From: Rutidosis leptorrhynchoides
Lineage: Eukaryota > Streptophyta > Magnoliopsida > Asterales > Asteraceae
Assembly (NCBI RefSeq): GCF_046630445.1
Contig: NC_092334.1
Location: 191,958,501 to 192,022,500, forward strand
Direction: 5' to 3'
DNA length: 64,000 nucleotides
Below the pieces are notes generated by a model. That model saw nothing but the letters and a program-made list of their open reading frames with translations. It was not told the DNA's origin and did not search any database. Position 1 is the stretch's first letter; each line of letters starts with the position of its first letter. Position numbers and translations under genes: made by a program. Of the stretch, positions 1 through 11,968 are shown piece by piece.

Positions 1-489
1 AAGGCCTTGAGAGTATGACTAATATTGTACAAGAGAGAGAAAGAAGTGAATTGAAGTGTGTGTTAGAATGAATGACAAAGACCCTTTAAATAGACTAGGA
101 TTTTGCCAAAATGCGACTGGCAGGCCGTATGGCAGCCCGTTTGGTGGCCCGTATTTGGCAGGCCATTTTCCTGGTAGGCCGTATGGTAGGCCGCTTGGTG
201 AGCTGTATTTGGCAGGCTGTTTACATACTGGTAGGCCGTATGGCGGGCCGTTTTTGATGTTGGTCAGCCTTGATTCACTGGATCGTAACTTAATTTCTTG
301 TCTTTCACCGTTTTCGCTCTAGAATCTTCGTTTTAGCTCCGATTCTCTTCATTCTTTTTGCACCTCCTTCGTAATTACTTGTTCTTCAATTCTAACCGAC
401 GAAGTGGGTATTTTTCCGATAAAGTTCAAATCTTTGTTGTTTTTGGGCCTTAATACCGGGGTGAAAACGTGACTTTTTAACCGATATCA
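1..489 (-). mobile_element. LTR fragment (U3/promoter part) of a minus-strand LTR retrotransposon, cut by window edge
   Basis: Read on the minus strand the segment begins with TGATATCGGTT at 489 and runs off the left edge. The boundary is supported because homology of the flanking element A to element E (around 40930-41050) stops close to 490. Inside are several imperfect copies of a GGCCTGCCATACGGCC-like motif at 115-260, followed in minus orientation by a TATA-like CTATTTAAAGG near 84-94. That order fits an LTR promoter. No coding sequence or second LTR is visible, so family and true end are not established. Confidence 0.5.
84..94 (-). promoter_or_regulatory. TATA-like box of the edge LTR
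   Basis: The minus strand reads CTATTTAAAGG, downstream of a cluster of GC-richer repeats and upstream of a CT-rich leader-like stretch. The position within an LTR start is what makes it credible. No start site can be mapped from sequence. Confidence 0.35.
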
Positions 490-616
490 AGATAGCACGA
501 AGAGATAATTGATTTCAGATAAGAAGAGTTATGAAAATATCTTCAGAAATATGAAGGATATTTATAATGAAAGATACGATGATATCTTAGAATTTTTAAT
601 ATCAGAGGATAATGAA

Positions 617-880
617 GAATATTGTCCGCAGAGGTTTAGAGTCAGGAGCAAGGTATTTGTTAATGACTTCAGCAGATACTGAATCATTTGGATTCTTTGA
701 AGGCAGATTTAATCCTTGTGATTTGTCCACAGCCTCCTTCAAAGTTTGCTCAATCCGTTTTCTAGTTCCAATCCTTCTCTTTTTCTGAGCTTTGCCAACG
801 CACTATTCTTTATCATCAAACTTTTGACTGTTAAGGTCATTTACAGTTTTTGCTGCTTCATCAACATTTTTCAAAATTTC
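617..880 (-). pseudogene. Captured poly(A)-binding protein fragment (end of RRM3 to start of RRM4) in element A
   Basis: Translated on the minus strand this stretch shows, in order, DEAAKTVNDLNSQKFDDKE, a stop where the family has Trp, then VGKAQKK, a basic linker, KEAVDKSQGLNL, and DSVSAE. That order is the conserved plant cytoplasmic poly(A)-binding-protein junction between RRM3 and RRM4 (KFDDKEWYVGKAQKK then a linker with FEQ and NLYxKNLDD). One in-frame stop (TAG for TGG) and a single-base shift near 868 show it is not translated as such. The same fragment sits in element E at 40677-40938, with different lesions, so it belongs to the retrotransposon family and was captured before the copies separated. 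No introns are visible within it. Confidence 0.72.
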
Positions 881-1739
881 GAGAACTAGTTCGCAGTTTA
901 GGGTGTTTTTCAAAAACTTCACATTCGAAGTATGTAAGTCCAGGAGATAGACGTTATATGTACACATATATCTGTTGGCGTAAACATGCTGCGAGATTTC
1001 AAAATACTGATTGCTGATTCCCAGTAATTGGCAAGACATTTCTTGTTACAAGATGCAGATGAGTAAATGATGGGGTTTCGATAAATATAATGATTTTTCG
1101 GAAAGTCATGGATCAGTGAAGTTGTTGGTAAGTTTATTGCTAATGTGGTGGAACATAAACGGCTCCCTGGTAACAATGGCGAAAGGGCAACGTATATATC
1201 GAGCTTATAATAAGACTGTTTCAACTGAAAGGTCGAGGTTGACTTGCTGGAGCTGTGACAAAACTGGCTAATTTGAAAAGGAATCGCAAAGTTATTTTTG
1301 CTAATAAATGCCAAAGGGTCTGAAACAGGTATATGTTTAACTTTTACTTTGGTTTCGAGAGTTTTTCTGGTGTATGATTGTGGGTAACATGTGGTTGGAT
1401 CATCATCTCAATGATTCATTATTTGAAGTGTCTTCGGGAATTTTGGAGGGTTTGAACATCGATTGTAGTCGTTAATATATATATATGATGTTTTAGCACA
1501 GTTTTGAAGTCAAAGTATAGCTTTGAAAGATGTAGAAATCTAAAAGTCATGCTATTGATTATATCTCGACTTGGATTCTGATATGTCAAAATCAGAATAT
1601 GTAATTTAATTTGAATGAGTATGGTTGCTTGATTTTTATGAAAGAATGTATATCGCTGTGAAAGTAATGCGTATAATTAATAATTTGTGAATCAGAATCG
1701 AAGAATGTAACATATTAATTGTGAATTTATATATCTCTC

Positions 1740-1754
1740 GGGTATTACCTACCC
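1740..1754 (-). promoter_or_regulatory. Internal PPT-like motif (GGGTAGGTAATACCC) in element A
   Basis: The minus strand reads TTAACGGGTAGGTAATACCC here. The same string occurs inside element E (39789-39803) and in near-identical form in C (61912-61926). In E the first 14 bases also form the sequence just before the 3' LTR (42137-42150). The site is therefore a candidate second polypurine-tract-like element; function is inferred. Confidence 0.45.
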
Positions 1755-2660
1755 GTTAAAAAAAAATTCACAAGTAATATTTTGTACCAGAGAATTTTAT
1801 TACAGTATTTATGAAAATATATGTATATTTTCTTCGGATGTAATACGGATTTAATGAGTTAATATTAAACTCATTTTCGGCTGGAACTAGAAATGAATAA
1901 TCGTAATCTTCGCGGATTATTTCTTCAACATAAATGAAATCATGAATCAATACTTCCTTATTCATTTTTAGTGAATGAGGTTGGTGTTCGTGGAATTCTT
2001 GTGAACTTCGCAAGATATGAATGATATTTTCTAGAAAATTTCGAGTACGGTGAAAATGAAAGTGTAATATCAAACATGTATTTGAATATTACACTTGGTC
2101 TATTATGACCTGGAATTTATTGAATTGAAATAGAGATTGTAGTTAACGATGGTTAAATCGTTAAGGGAGGATGTACATTTTAGTAGTATGAATTTAATCG
2201 AGTAGTATCTACCCTTATTTAATTCATTCATAATAGCTTAGTACGAAAGATTTATTTTGATCTCAAAATTTATATATATATATAAAATAAAATATACATA
2301 TAATTTCTTCAGAGGGAATGAGTTAATACTTCATAACTCGTTGATACAATATACGCGTTATTGATTCGTAATGATGTTCACGGTGATTCTTAAACTGGCA
2401 GAGTTTGTGATGTTATAGGTGCTGCTGATTCTGACGATGCTGACGGCACTGACTGTGTTGGTGATGCTAACGGTACTGTTGATGCTACTGTTAAAACAAG
2501 TCTAGCTTGTAAATTGCGCATCATCCTATCAGGGTTTCTATTCTTCCTTCTATCATTTTGGTCCACTCATCTAATTTATGGTTAAGGCTAGAATAGATAA
2601 TCTCTAAGACTTTAGAGATTATATAATCGCCGCGGAATGTTTCTTCAATGAAGTTATGAA

Positions 2661-3248
2661 TCAATACTTCATCGTTTGTTGTTGTTGGTATTCCTTGGTA
2701 TCTACAGAGCATATGACATTGGTGCTCGTGGGACAGATTGTAAAGTTGAGGTTTACGACGCGGTTGTGATTGGGGGTGGTAATGGTACTGTTGGTGTTGA
2801 TGATGGTGGTACTGGTTATGCTGCTGGTGCTGCTACTGGTATTGAACCTTTGCACCATATTCTCCAAAGCCACTACCCGAGCGCGAAGCTCGTTGGCTTC
2901 TTCTATTACACCGGGGTGATTGTCGGTTCGGATGAGCGGATAAATAAAATCTAGAATTTGATGTAGTATATAATCATGATGAAATACTCTGGAAATGAGA
3001 GAGAAAATGGTGTTTCGGACAGGTTCGCCAGTAAGTGCTTCAGGTTCTTCACCAAGAGGGCAATGTGGTGGATGAAAAGGATCACCTTCTTCTTATCTCT
3101 AATGATTGAGTAGGCTACAAACCCATCACTAATTCATCCAGAATAGATGATGGCTGATTGGTTGATCCATTCCAGTCACACTGCTTTCGGAGTTTGAGTG
3201 GGATTCCATTTCGGAATTCGAGGGACTTGAACTAATGACGAATTCCAT
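2661..3248 (-). pseudogene. Broken leader ORF of element A, homologous to the 165-aa ORF of element E
   Basis: Starting at an ATG at 3248 the minus strand encodes a protein colinear with the ORF at 39028-39525. Shared strings include ESSVTGMxQPISHH, EEGDPFHxP, LGEEPEALTGEPVRNTIF and NELRARVVALENM. Two adjacent stops (TAG, TGA) replace a WG pair after HHxFWMN, and another stop follows, so this copy is dead. The C-terminal tail is Ser/Thr/Asn-rich rather than Pro-rich. The ORF lies between primer-binding site and PPT-like motif, where gag would be expected, but I see no capsid or zinc-knuckle signature. Function unknown. Confidence 0.65.
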
Positions 3249-3321
3249 TTCGTACGGTTGAATAAAGAATTTTTCGTTATGAAATGATTTTTCGGCTATC
3301 AGGTGGAATTCTAATTACATA

Positions 3322-3447
<126 letters not shown>

Positions 3448-3663
3448 CAAAAGATTTCGTAGATTACGGAAAAATTTACGGAATATGTCAGGCAAATTTT
3501 ACAATAACAGATACGCTAAGATATGAATAAGCAGATACGCTAAGATATGAATTTTGTCTATACACTATTCATGCAGTCAATGCAATAAGATGTGTCTAGA
3601 CTAAGAATGATAAGCAGGCAATTTTCTAACAAAAATGATAAGCAAAACTTTTGACATGTAGAC

Positions 3664-3742
3664 ACGGTCGAAGTCCAGACTCACTAATGCATCCTAATGA
3701 CTATCAGTTAGACACACTAATGTAGACCTGGTTTGCTAAGAC
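3664..3742 (-). other. Conserved post-PBS leader block of element A
   Basis: On the minus strand this contains GGTCTTAG, then CATTAGTGTGTCTAAC, then GCATTAGTGAGTCTGGACTT and CGACCGTG. The same block, in the same order and spacing from the primer-binding site, occurs in B (8046-8127), E (38633-38716) and C (60157-60240). It contains a direct repeat of a CATTAGTG core. A packaging or dimerisation role is inferred from position and conservation only. Confidence 0.6.
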
Positions 3743-3746
3743 CACC

Positions 3747-3758
3747 GCTCTAATACCA
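3747..3758 (-). other. Primer-binding site of element A (initiator tRNA-Met type)
   Basis: The minus strand reads TGGTATTAGAGC directly inside the LTR end. It differs by one base from TGGTATCAGAGC, the sequence complementary to the 3' end of plant initiator tRNA-Met. Confidence 0.8.
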
Positions 3759-4284
3759 CATGAGATGACCCGTCCTAATCCATAAGGACGAATACAATAA
3801 CATATGATTACATCGCGAGGTATTTGACCTCTAAATGATACATTTTACAAACATTGCATTCGTTTTTAAAGGACAAACTTTCATTACATCGAAAGCTACG
3901 AGACATGCATATCATTTCATAATATTTAACCTATAAATGACCTAATCTGTCATTTACTTAATAATAATCTCTATTGAACTCAACGACTTGAATGCAACGT
4001 CTTTTGAAATATGCCATGAATGACTCCAAGTAATATCTTTAAAATGAGCAAATGCACAGCGGAAGATTTCCTTAATACCTGAGAATAAACATGCTTTAAA
4101 GTGTCAACAAAAAGGTTGGTAAGTTCATTTGTTTATCATAATCGATTATTTCCATAATTTTAATAGACCACAAGATTTTCATTTCCATTTCTCATAAATA
4201 TACGTCCCATGCATAGAGACAAAAATCATTCATATGGATTGAACACCTGTAATCGACCTTAACAAGATGCATATAGAATATTCC

Positions 4285-4432
4285 CATCATTCCGGGACAA
4301 CTTCGGACATGATAAATTCGCCATCATTCCGGGACAACTTCGGACATGATAAATTCGCCATCATTCCGGGACAACTTCGGACATGATAAATTCGCCATCA
4401 TTCCGGGACAACTTCGGACATGATAAATTCGG
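4285..4432. repeat. 37-bp tandem repeat, 4 copies
   Basis: Four head-to-tail units begin CATCATTCCGGGACAACTTC at 4285, 4322, 4359 and 4396 and are nearly identical. Element C's LTR has one related, inverted copy near 59590 (TCCTGGAATGATGG), so the array is a local amplification within A. Confidence 0.9.
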
Positions 4433-5485
4433 GCATATTCGATTCGATAATTCAACCATAGAATGTAGTTTCAATTACTTGTGTCTATTTCGTAAAACAT
4501 TTATAAAAGTAGCGGGGTATTCTCAGTCCCAAAAATATATATTGCAAAAGCATTTAAAAAGGGAGCAAATGAAACTCACAATACTGTATTTTGTAGTAAA
4601 AATACATATGACGACATTGAATAATGCAAAGTTGGCCTCGGATTCACGAACATATATTAAGTATATATATATTTATATGTTGGTCAATAACTGTCTAACA
4701 ATTTAGGTCAGGTCATAGTGTACCACAATCCTAATGCTCGAGATCAATATGCAAAAGTCAATAAAAGTCAATTTGACCCAAAATGATTTACAAAATCTTA
4801 TTCATGTTTATTATATAACTTAAATAGTCGTTTTATATATTTAAATACATTTATCAGTTTTTATTAGAGTAAAAATAATACAAGTCATTTATAAATAAAA
4901 ATTTATTTTAAAAATTTATATTAAAATTTATCTATGCTAAAAATATACTTTTATATATCTTAAGTAATATAATTTATGAAGTTCAATTAATATCGTAAAA
5001 CTATAGTGATAGGTATTATTAATGTAATTGTATTACATGTAGTAAAAATATATGTGTATCACATATTGATTTGATAAAATAACATCGATAATAATAATAA
5101 GTGAAAGTTGTATTATTTTGTAATAATAATTATTATTATTCTACTAATAAAATAACAATATTTATATATTTACTAATGATTATAATAAAAAGATAATTCT
5201 AATCATGACAATTTAATGATGGCAATACTTTTTAATATTAACCGTAATAATAATATTTTATATAAAAACAATTCTATTCAAAATGATAATTTTAAATAAT
5301 AATAATAATACTAAAATGATAGTACTAATGATATTTTATAATAACAATGATATTTCTATTAAAAATGATAATTTTAATAAAAATGATGGTTTTAATATTA
5401 GTGATACTTTTAATAATAATAATAATGACAAATAAAATAATAAAATGATAGTTTTGATAAAAATATTAATTATTTTAATAATATT

Positions 5486-5486
<1 letters not shown>

Positions 5487-5551
<65 letters not shown>
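5487..5551. repeat. (TAA)n microsatellite
   Basis: A run of TAA/AAT trinucleotides inside LTR A, in an AT-rich tract (about 4860-5620) that shows nothing else recognisable. Confidence 0.9.
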
Positions 5552-5552
<1 letters not shown>

Positions 5553-6135
5553 TTGATTATTAGATAATAATAATAATAACGATAACAATAACGATAACCA
5601 TTTTAACAATAATACATTAAAATTATAGATAATTCAATTGACTATAACTTTTAATCCGTTCATCGAAATCATTCGATATCTAAATCAAAAGTTATTAATT
5701 TTTCGCCAGCTTTTCAACGACATGCATATCATATACTTTATCTCAATTGCATATGTAACAAATTCATAATCTATCATAAGCTATCTAATGACAAAATTAA
5801 ATATACAAGCATGCATAAACATATATACCCGAGCACTAGTCAGGGATACACTAATAATATATGAAAGTTAAGTTATGAGTGCTCACGTATCAATATTGAG
5901 ATTCAATATTGCAGGAAAGTACGTAGACGCAATGGAGATGATAAACACCAAATTAACCTCACGAGCATATCCCTGAACATTACCCATAATCTCCATAGCC
6001 ATAACCCATAATTTCCTTAGCCCTATCCTACTCGAAAAACCCATCTTGAAAACTCGTTTTAGATCACTCGAGCAGCACTCCGTCATAGTATTTTATGTAT
6101 AATAATAATAATAATACTCCTAACTGATATTAATT

Positions 6136-6249
<114 letters not shown>

Positions 6250-6294
6250 TCATACGGGGTAAGTGAATGAACCAGAGAGCAGAAATCGAGTACA

Positions 6295-6370
6295 ATATAT
6301 AGATGTTTGTTCTGACCGACGGCCATGCGATTGCATGGCTACCCATGCCTTCTTCCATGCAATCGCATGG
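6295..6370 (-). promoter_or_regulatory. LTR A promoter block: paired CATGCGA palindromes and TATA box
   Basis: CCATGCGATTGCATGG (6323-6338) and CCATGCAATCGCATGG (6355-6370) are exact reverse complements separated by 16 bases, and each arm is itself nearly palindromic. In minus orientation a CTATATAT box (6295-6302) follows. Element E's LTR has the same arrangement: two CATGCGAGTC(A/G)CATG motifs, then TATAAA, then an (ATT)n tract. Conservation across two related LTRs suggests binding sites; no factor is known to me. Confidence 0.5.
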
Positions 6371-6420
6371 AGTGATTTTATTGGTAAACCAGTTTTGCTT
6401 CGGTTTTGCCAACGGTTTTA

Positions 6421-6426
<6 letters not shown>

Positions 6427-6500
<74 letters not shown>
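6427..6500. repeat. (TA)n microsatellite
   Basis: About 74 bp of TA dinucleotide repeat within LTR A. Confidence 0.95.
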
Positions 6501-6501
<1 letters not shown>

Positions 6502-7728
6502 CTATATAATTAATTATATATTATATTATATTCACGTGCGGAGTTGACTTGTAACTTTTATCCCGATAACTTGTACGTTGTCACTTGACTCATGTCCCGG
6601 TTCTGATTTCTTGAACGCATTTTCGTACGTTTAGAAAACTGATACATTACATTTCGCGACGTGTACCTTTATCAAAATTTAGACTTAATCATCGATAAAT
6701 TACTTTATGAGAAATGTAAATTATATAATTGAGTGTTGTGGTCATTTGCTTTTATAAATCAATGTCTCGTTGTTCAACAAAATATATTATCTTAAATTAA
6801 ACGTTTTATGGCTAAGTTGATATCACTTTGTAAAAATATATATATATATATTCAATTGGAAATATAAATATATATTAGAAATATCTATATAATGTTTAGT
6901 TTTTCAAAACTAGTTGTTTTTCAAAGTTCCTTTTAAAATCATTTACAAAATATTATAATACGTAACGTTTATTCTTTAAAACTCAATTTGATGTTATTCA
7001 TTTATGCGTCAACATTTATTCTTAAAACGTATCTAAATATTAATCGAGTCAAATAACCAATGTTACTATCATTTACTTAACTAATTTGAAAACATATATA
7101 TTTAATGAACACGTTTTAAATACAAGTTGCAAGTTATCTATATATTTAACAACCAATATTCTAACTTACGTTTATTTAATCAAAAACATTTTGAATAAAC
7201 AAGTTCTATTATATCGAAAAGCGTTTTTGTACATTTGGAACTACATCAATTGATTACTATGTAATTTAGTCTTCCACTAACATTTGTCTAACTCTCATTA
7301 ATTAACACATTTGTTCTTATATGTAATTTAATTTACCAAATATTCTGAATACTGTTAAAAATGAAAGGTTTCCTAAATCAAAGTGGACCTCTTAACAGAG
7401 ACTCCTAATCATACAATATATCTGATAAATTAATCATTTGATATTATCTTCTAATTCCATCAATGAACATATTGAAACAAATACGTTCATGTAAAGTATC
7501 ATTCGTTTAATGCTTTGTTAATATTTATTATATGTACATATACCTATATATACATATTCATAACCAATTAAACAATGGTTTGTGAATCGTCGGAATTTGG
7601 TCGAAGTTAAATGAATGTATGAACATAATTTAAAATTCTTGAGATTTAACTTAACAAACATTACTTATCGTGTCGGAATAATATAAAGATAAAGTTTAAA
7701 TTTGGTCGGAAATTTCCGGGTTGTCACA

Positions 7729-7936
7729 GTCCATTGGTTGAGGATTTTCTTTTATTTAACCGTTTTTCTGTAGTTATTAATATTTCTTCCTCCGGAACCT
7801 CTTCTTCTTCCGGTTCCTCTTCTTCTGGTTCCTCTTCTTCCGGTTCCTCTTCAAGAATTTGTGAATCTTCCTAAAATACATTCGACTCTTCATTATTATT
7901 AGGTGAGTCGATGGGATTTGTACTAGAGGTAGACAT
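7729..7936 (-). pseudogene. Acidic leader ORF of element B, 5' fragment
   Basis: The ATG at 7936 (minus) starts MSTSSTNPIDSPNNNEESN, the same as C's ORF at 60350. It continues into Glu/Pro-rich EEEPEEEE repeats and KRKSSTNG, where element A interrupts it. An in-frame TAG near codon 22 replaces the Trp codon region of C's copy. Function unknown; see 60350. Confidence 0.6.
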
Positions 7937-8045
7937 CTATCACACAATATCAAACACGTTAAGAGATTAATATAGCAATTATTATTTACATGTAAAAATA
8001 TATAGTTTCCAACAAAAGTGTTAAGCAATCATTTTTAAAGTAAAC

Positions 8046-8127
8046 ACGGTCGAAGTCCAGACTCACTAATGCATCCTAACAAACTCGGTTAGACACACTA
8101 ATGCAAATTTCTGGTTCTCTAAGACCA
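8046..8127 (-). other. Conserved post-PBS leader block of element B
   Basis: The minus strand reads GGTCTTAGAGAACCAG, GCATTAGTGTGTCTAACCG, GGATGCATTAGTGAGTCTGG and CGACCGTG. It is almost identical to the block in C and closely related to those in A and E. Confidence 0.65.
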
Positions 8128-8129
8128 AC

Positions 8130-8141
8130 GCTCAGATACCA
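8130..8141 (-). other. Primer-binding site of element B
   Basis: The minus strand reads TGGTATCTGAGC, one mismatch from the initiator tRNA-Met primer-binding site, just inside the LTR end at 8144. Confidence 0.75.
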
Positions 8142-8143
8142 AC

Positions 8144-11100
8144 TGAAATGTCCCGTTCATATCGATTATAAACGTTTCATATTAATTGATTTCGTTTCGA
8201 GATTTTGACCTCTTTATGAGACGTTTATCAAAGACTGCATTCGTTTTTAAAACAAACCATAACCTTTATTTTATCGATAAAGGTTTAAAACAATAACGTA
8301 GATTATCAAGTAATGATAATCTAAAAGATAACGTTTTACACACGACCATTACATAATGGTTTATAATAATATTACACATCGATTTAAATCTCCGAATGCA
8401 GTTTTTAAACAATATATTACAAGCATGCTGACTCCAATTCTTGTCCTTAAATTATCATGCAACAGCGGAAGCTCTTAATAATCACCTGAGAATAAACATG
8501 CTTTAAACGTCAACAAAAATGTTGGTGAGTTATAGGTTTAGCCTATATATTTATCAAATCGTAATAATAGACCACAAGATTTCATATTTCCATTTCTCAT
8601 AAACATCATGCATGCATATAGCCATCTGCATAAAAATCATTCATATGGATTGAACACCTGGTAACCGACATTAACCATAATGCATAGAATATCCCGACAG
8701 ATATCGTCGTCTGTATAATAATAATCTCAAAGTACTAAAGCCATCCATAGACATGAATAGGGGTTGTTAGGCCCAATAGATCTATCTTTAGGATTCGCTT
8801 CAATTAGGGGCCATTTCTCTAATTCTTAGGTTACCAGACTTGAAGGGCGATATTCGATTTCGATAATCCAACCATAGAATGTAGTTTCACATACTTGTGT
8901 CTATTTTGAAAAACATTTATAAAACTGCATGTATTCTCATCCCAAAAATATTAGATTTCAAAAGTGGGACTATAACTCACTTTCACAAATTTTTCCTTCG
9001 TCAGAAAATAACACTTGGCCACTGGTCGATTCACGAACCTATAACAAATATATACATATATATCAAAGTATGATCGAAATATATTCATAACATATTTTAT
9101 TTACGTTTTTTAACAATTTAAGTTGTTAAGTTAGCAGTCCAACGTTAGTAGTTTCACAATTAATTGTCCACAGTTAGTAGTACAGAAATAAATCAATATA
9201 ATTTCTCGAATCAATCCACGACCCAGTGCATACAAGTCTCAGACTCGATCACAACTCAAAGTATATATATTATTTTGGAATCAACCTCAACCCTGTATAG
9301 CTAACTCGATCATTACCACATATAGAGTGTATATGGTTGTTCCAAATAATATATATAGATGACGTCGATATGATATATCAAAACATTGTATACGTGTCTA
9401 TGGTATATCAAGACATGTATAATACAATATAAGTTAGTTAAGTTATGGTTAGTATGGATTTGTTATGAAATTTACGTAGCTACAACAAGTAAAATTTTCC
9501 AATTTTGTTTTACCCATAACTTCTTCGTTTTAAATCCGTTTTGAGTGAATCAACTTGCTATGGTTTCATATTGAACTGTACTTTATGAAACTAAATATAA
9601 AAAATATAGGTTTATAGTCGGAAATATAAGTTATAAGTAGTTTTTGTAAGAGGTAGTCATTTCAGTCGAAAGAACGACGTCTTGATGACCATTTTGAAAA
9701 ACATACTTCCACTTTGAGTTTAACCATGATTTTTGGATATAGTTTCATGTTCATAAGAAAAATCATTTTCCCAGAAGAACAACTTTTAAATCAAAGTTTA
9801 TCATAGTTTTTAATTATCTAACCCAAAACAGCCCCCGGTTTCACTACGACGGCGTATGTCCGGTTTTACGGTGTTCTTCGTGTTTCCAGGTTTTAAATCA
9901 TTAAGTTAACATATCATATAGATATAGAACATGTGTTTAGTTGATTTTAAATTTAAGTTAGAAGGATTAACTTTGTTTGCGAACAAGTTAAGAATTAACT
10001 AAACTATGTTCTAGTGATTACAAGTTTAAATCTTCGAATAAGATTGTTATATATATATATGAATTGAATGATGTTATGAACATCATTAATACCTCAAGTA
10101 TAGTAGGTAAACCTACTGGAAATAACAAGAAATGATCTAGAGCTTCAAAGGATCTTGGATGGCTTGGAAGTTCTGGAAGTAGAATCATGACACAAAAACA
10201 AGTTCAAGTAAGATTTTCTACTAGAATTAAGATAATTATAGTTATAGAAATTGAATCAAAGTTTGAATATGAGAATCACCTTGAATTAGAATGATAACCT
10301 ACTGTAAGTAACAAAGGTTTCTTGATCTTAGATGATTACTTGGAATGGATTAGAAGGCTTGGAAGTATACTTGCAAACTTGAAAGTATTCTTGATTTTAT
10401 GAAACTAGAACTTATAGAATTTATGAAGAACACTTGGAACTTGAAGATATAACTTAAGAGAGTTCAATTAAATGAAGAAAATTGAAGAATGGAGGTGTTT
10501 GTATGTGTTTTAAGTCGTGATATATGGATTAGATATAAAGGATATGTAAGTTTGTTTTCATGTAAATATGTCATGAATGATTAATAATATTTTTGTAATC
10601 TTGCTAAATAATTCATACTAGATTACAAAGAATGGTTCCCACATGTTTGATGACTCATTAAGGGCTGCTAAGAGCTGATAATTGAAGTGTATATACCAAT
10701 AGTATGTACATCTAGGAGCTGTGTATTGTACGAGTACGAATACATGTGCATACGAGTAGAATTGTTGATGAAAATGAATGAGAATGTAATTGTAAGCATT
10801 TTTGTTAAGTAGAAGTACTTTGATATGTGTCATGAAGTCTATCAAAAGTATACTAATACATATTAATACACTATATGTATATGCATTTTAACTGAGTCGT
10901 TAAGTCATCGTTAGTTGTTACATGTAAGTGTTTTTTCGAAACCTTTAAGTTAACGATTTCGTTAAATATAATTAATCCCATTGTTATTATATTTAATGAG
11001 ATGTTAAATTATTACATTATAATGATAACACGATGTACTAATATATCTTAATATGATATATAAATATTAAGACGTTATTACAACGATAATCGTTACGTAT

Positions 11101-11427
11101 AGATATCGTTTTGAATTTCTTAAGTTAGTAGTCTTGTTTTATGTATAAGGTTCATTGTTTAATATACATAATGAGATACTTTAATTATCTTTTCATCATG
11201 TTAAACATATATATATATATATATGTTCATATATATAATATCATGTCATATACAAGTTATAACGTTCGTGAATCATCGGACAAACTGGGTGGTCAAACGT
11301 TAACACAAAAACCGTTTCAAATAATCAAGTCTTAACAAGTTTGATTGCTTAACATGTTGGAAACATTTATTCATGTAAATATTAATCTCATATAATATAT
11401 AATCATGGAAAAGTTCGGGTCACTACA
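8144..11427 (-). repeat. 5' LTR of element B (~3.28 kb)
   Basis: On the minus strand the LTR starts TGTAGTGACCCGAAC at 11427 and ends ACATTTCA at 8144. It matches the plus-strand LTR of C along its length; for example a CGCCGTCGTAGTGAAACC block near 58430 has its reverse complement near 9840. No other gene is visible in it. Confidence 0.82.
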
Positions 11428-11968
11428 ATATTACCTCCCGATCAATCTAATTTGTGCGTGTGGTGTTTGGAAGAGACCGAGACTATCAACCATCTTTTGT
11501 TACATTGTAAATGGTCTTTTAATATTTGGACGGAGCTTTTTAGATGGTGGAATCTTGGATGGGTTATCCCGGGAACGATTGAAGATTTTTCGTTCGATTG
11601 GTATTACGGTATGGAGATCAAAGCCTCGAAGTTTTGGAAATTGATTGGCCCTGTGACTATTTGGGTGGCTAGAAACGAGTTCATCTTCAACAACAAATAC
11701 ACGTGCCGTTCGGTTATCGTGCGTAACATCAAGCTCAAAGTGTTCCTTTGGGCAATGAATCTCAATTTTTGCCACGGGTTACACTCGTATGTATGGGAGC
11801 AAAACCCCTCTTTATTATGTTTTTAGGCCTTCGTGTCCTTGTAAGTTTCTTCAATTTCATGACCGAGTTAGTCTCCGTCATTGTACCTTGCTTTGGTCCT
11901 TCATTTTTTTGATGAAGTAGTCAATTATATAATATAATCTTTCTTCGCTAAAAAAAAAAAAAAAAAAA
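11428..11968 (+). mobile_element. LINE 3'-terminal fragment with zinc-binding RT C-terminus and poly(A)
   Basis: A frame at 11452-11826 encodes CVWCLEETETINHLLLHC, a zf-RVT-type motif typical of the C-terminus of plant LINE ORF2, followed by an aromatic-rich tail (FRWWNLG, WVARNEFIF) and a stop. A 3' untranslated segment ends in a run of A at 11950-11968. The 5' side is cut by element B's LTR at 11427. The remaining LINE, if present, lies beyond B, outside the window. It is a different LINE from that at 14476-20536. Confidence 0.75.

Larger units (their letters stand above)
7729..11427 (-). mobile_element. Element B: Gypsy-type LTR retrotransposon 5' end (minus strand, interrupted by A)
   Basis: It comprises a 5' LTR (8144-11427), a primer-binding site, the conserved leader block and the beginning of the acidic leader ORF seen in element C. 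It then breaks at 7729 where element A is inserted. LTR and leader match element C (56680-60800), so B and C are one family in opposite orientations. The rest of B must lie left of the window. Its right end abuts LINE coding sequence at 11428, so B is inserted in that LINE. Confidence 0.8.

Noticed and set aside
2676..2954. Plus-strand Gly/Val-rich 92-residue frame
   Set aside because: Antisense of the decayed leader ORF of element A, whose homology to element E fixes the minus strand as coding.
4285..4432. Regularly spaced repeats that could suggest a CRISPR array
   Set aside because: Units are contiguous 37-bp tandem copies without spacers, in a plant LTR.
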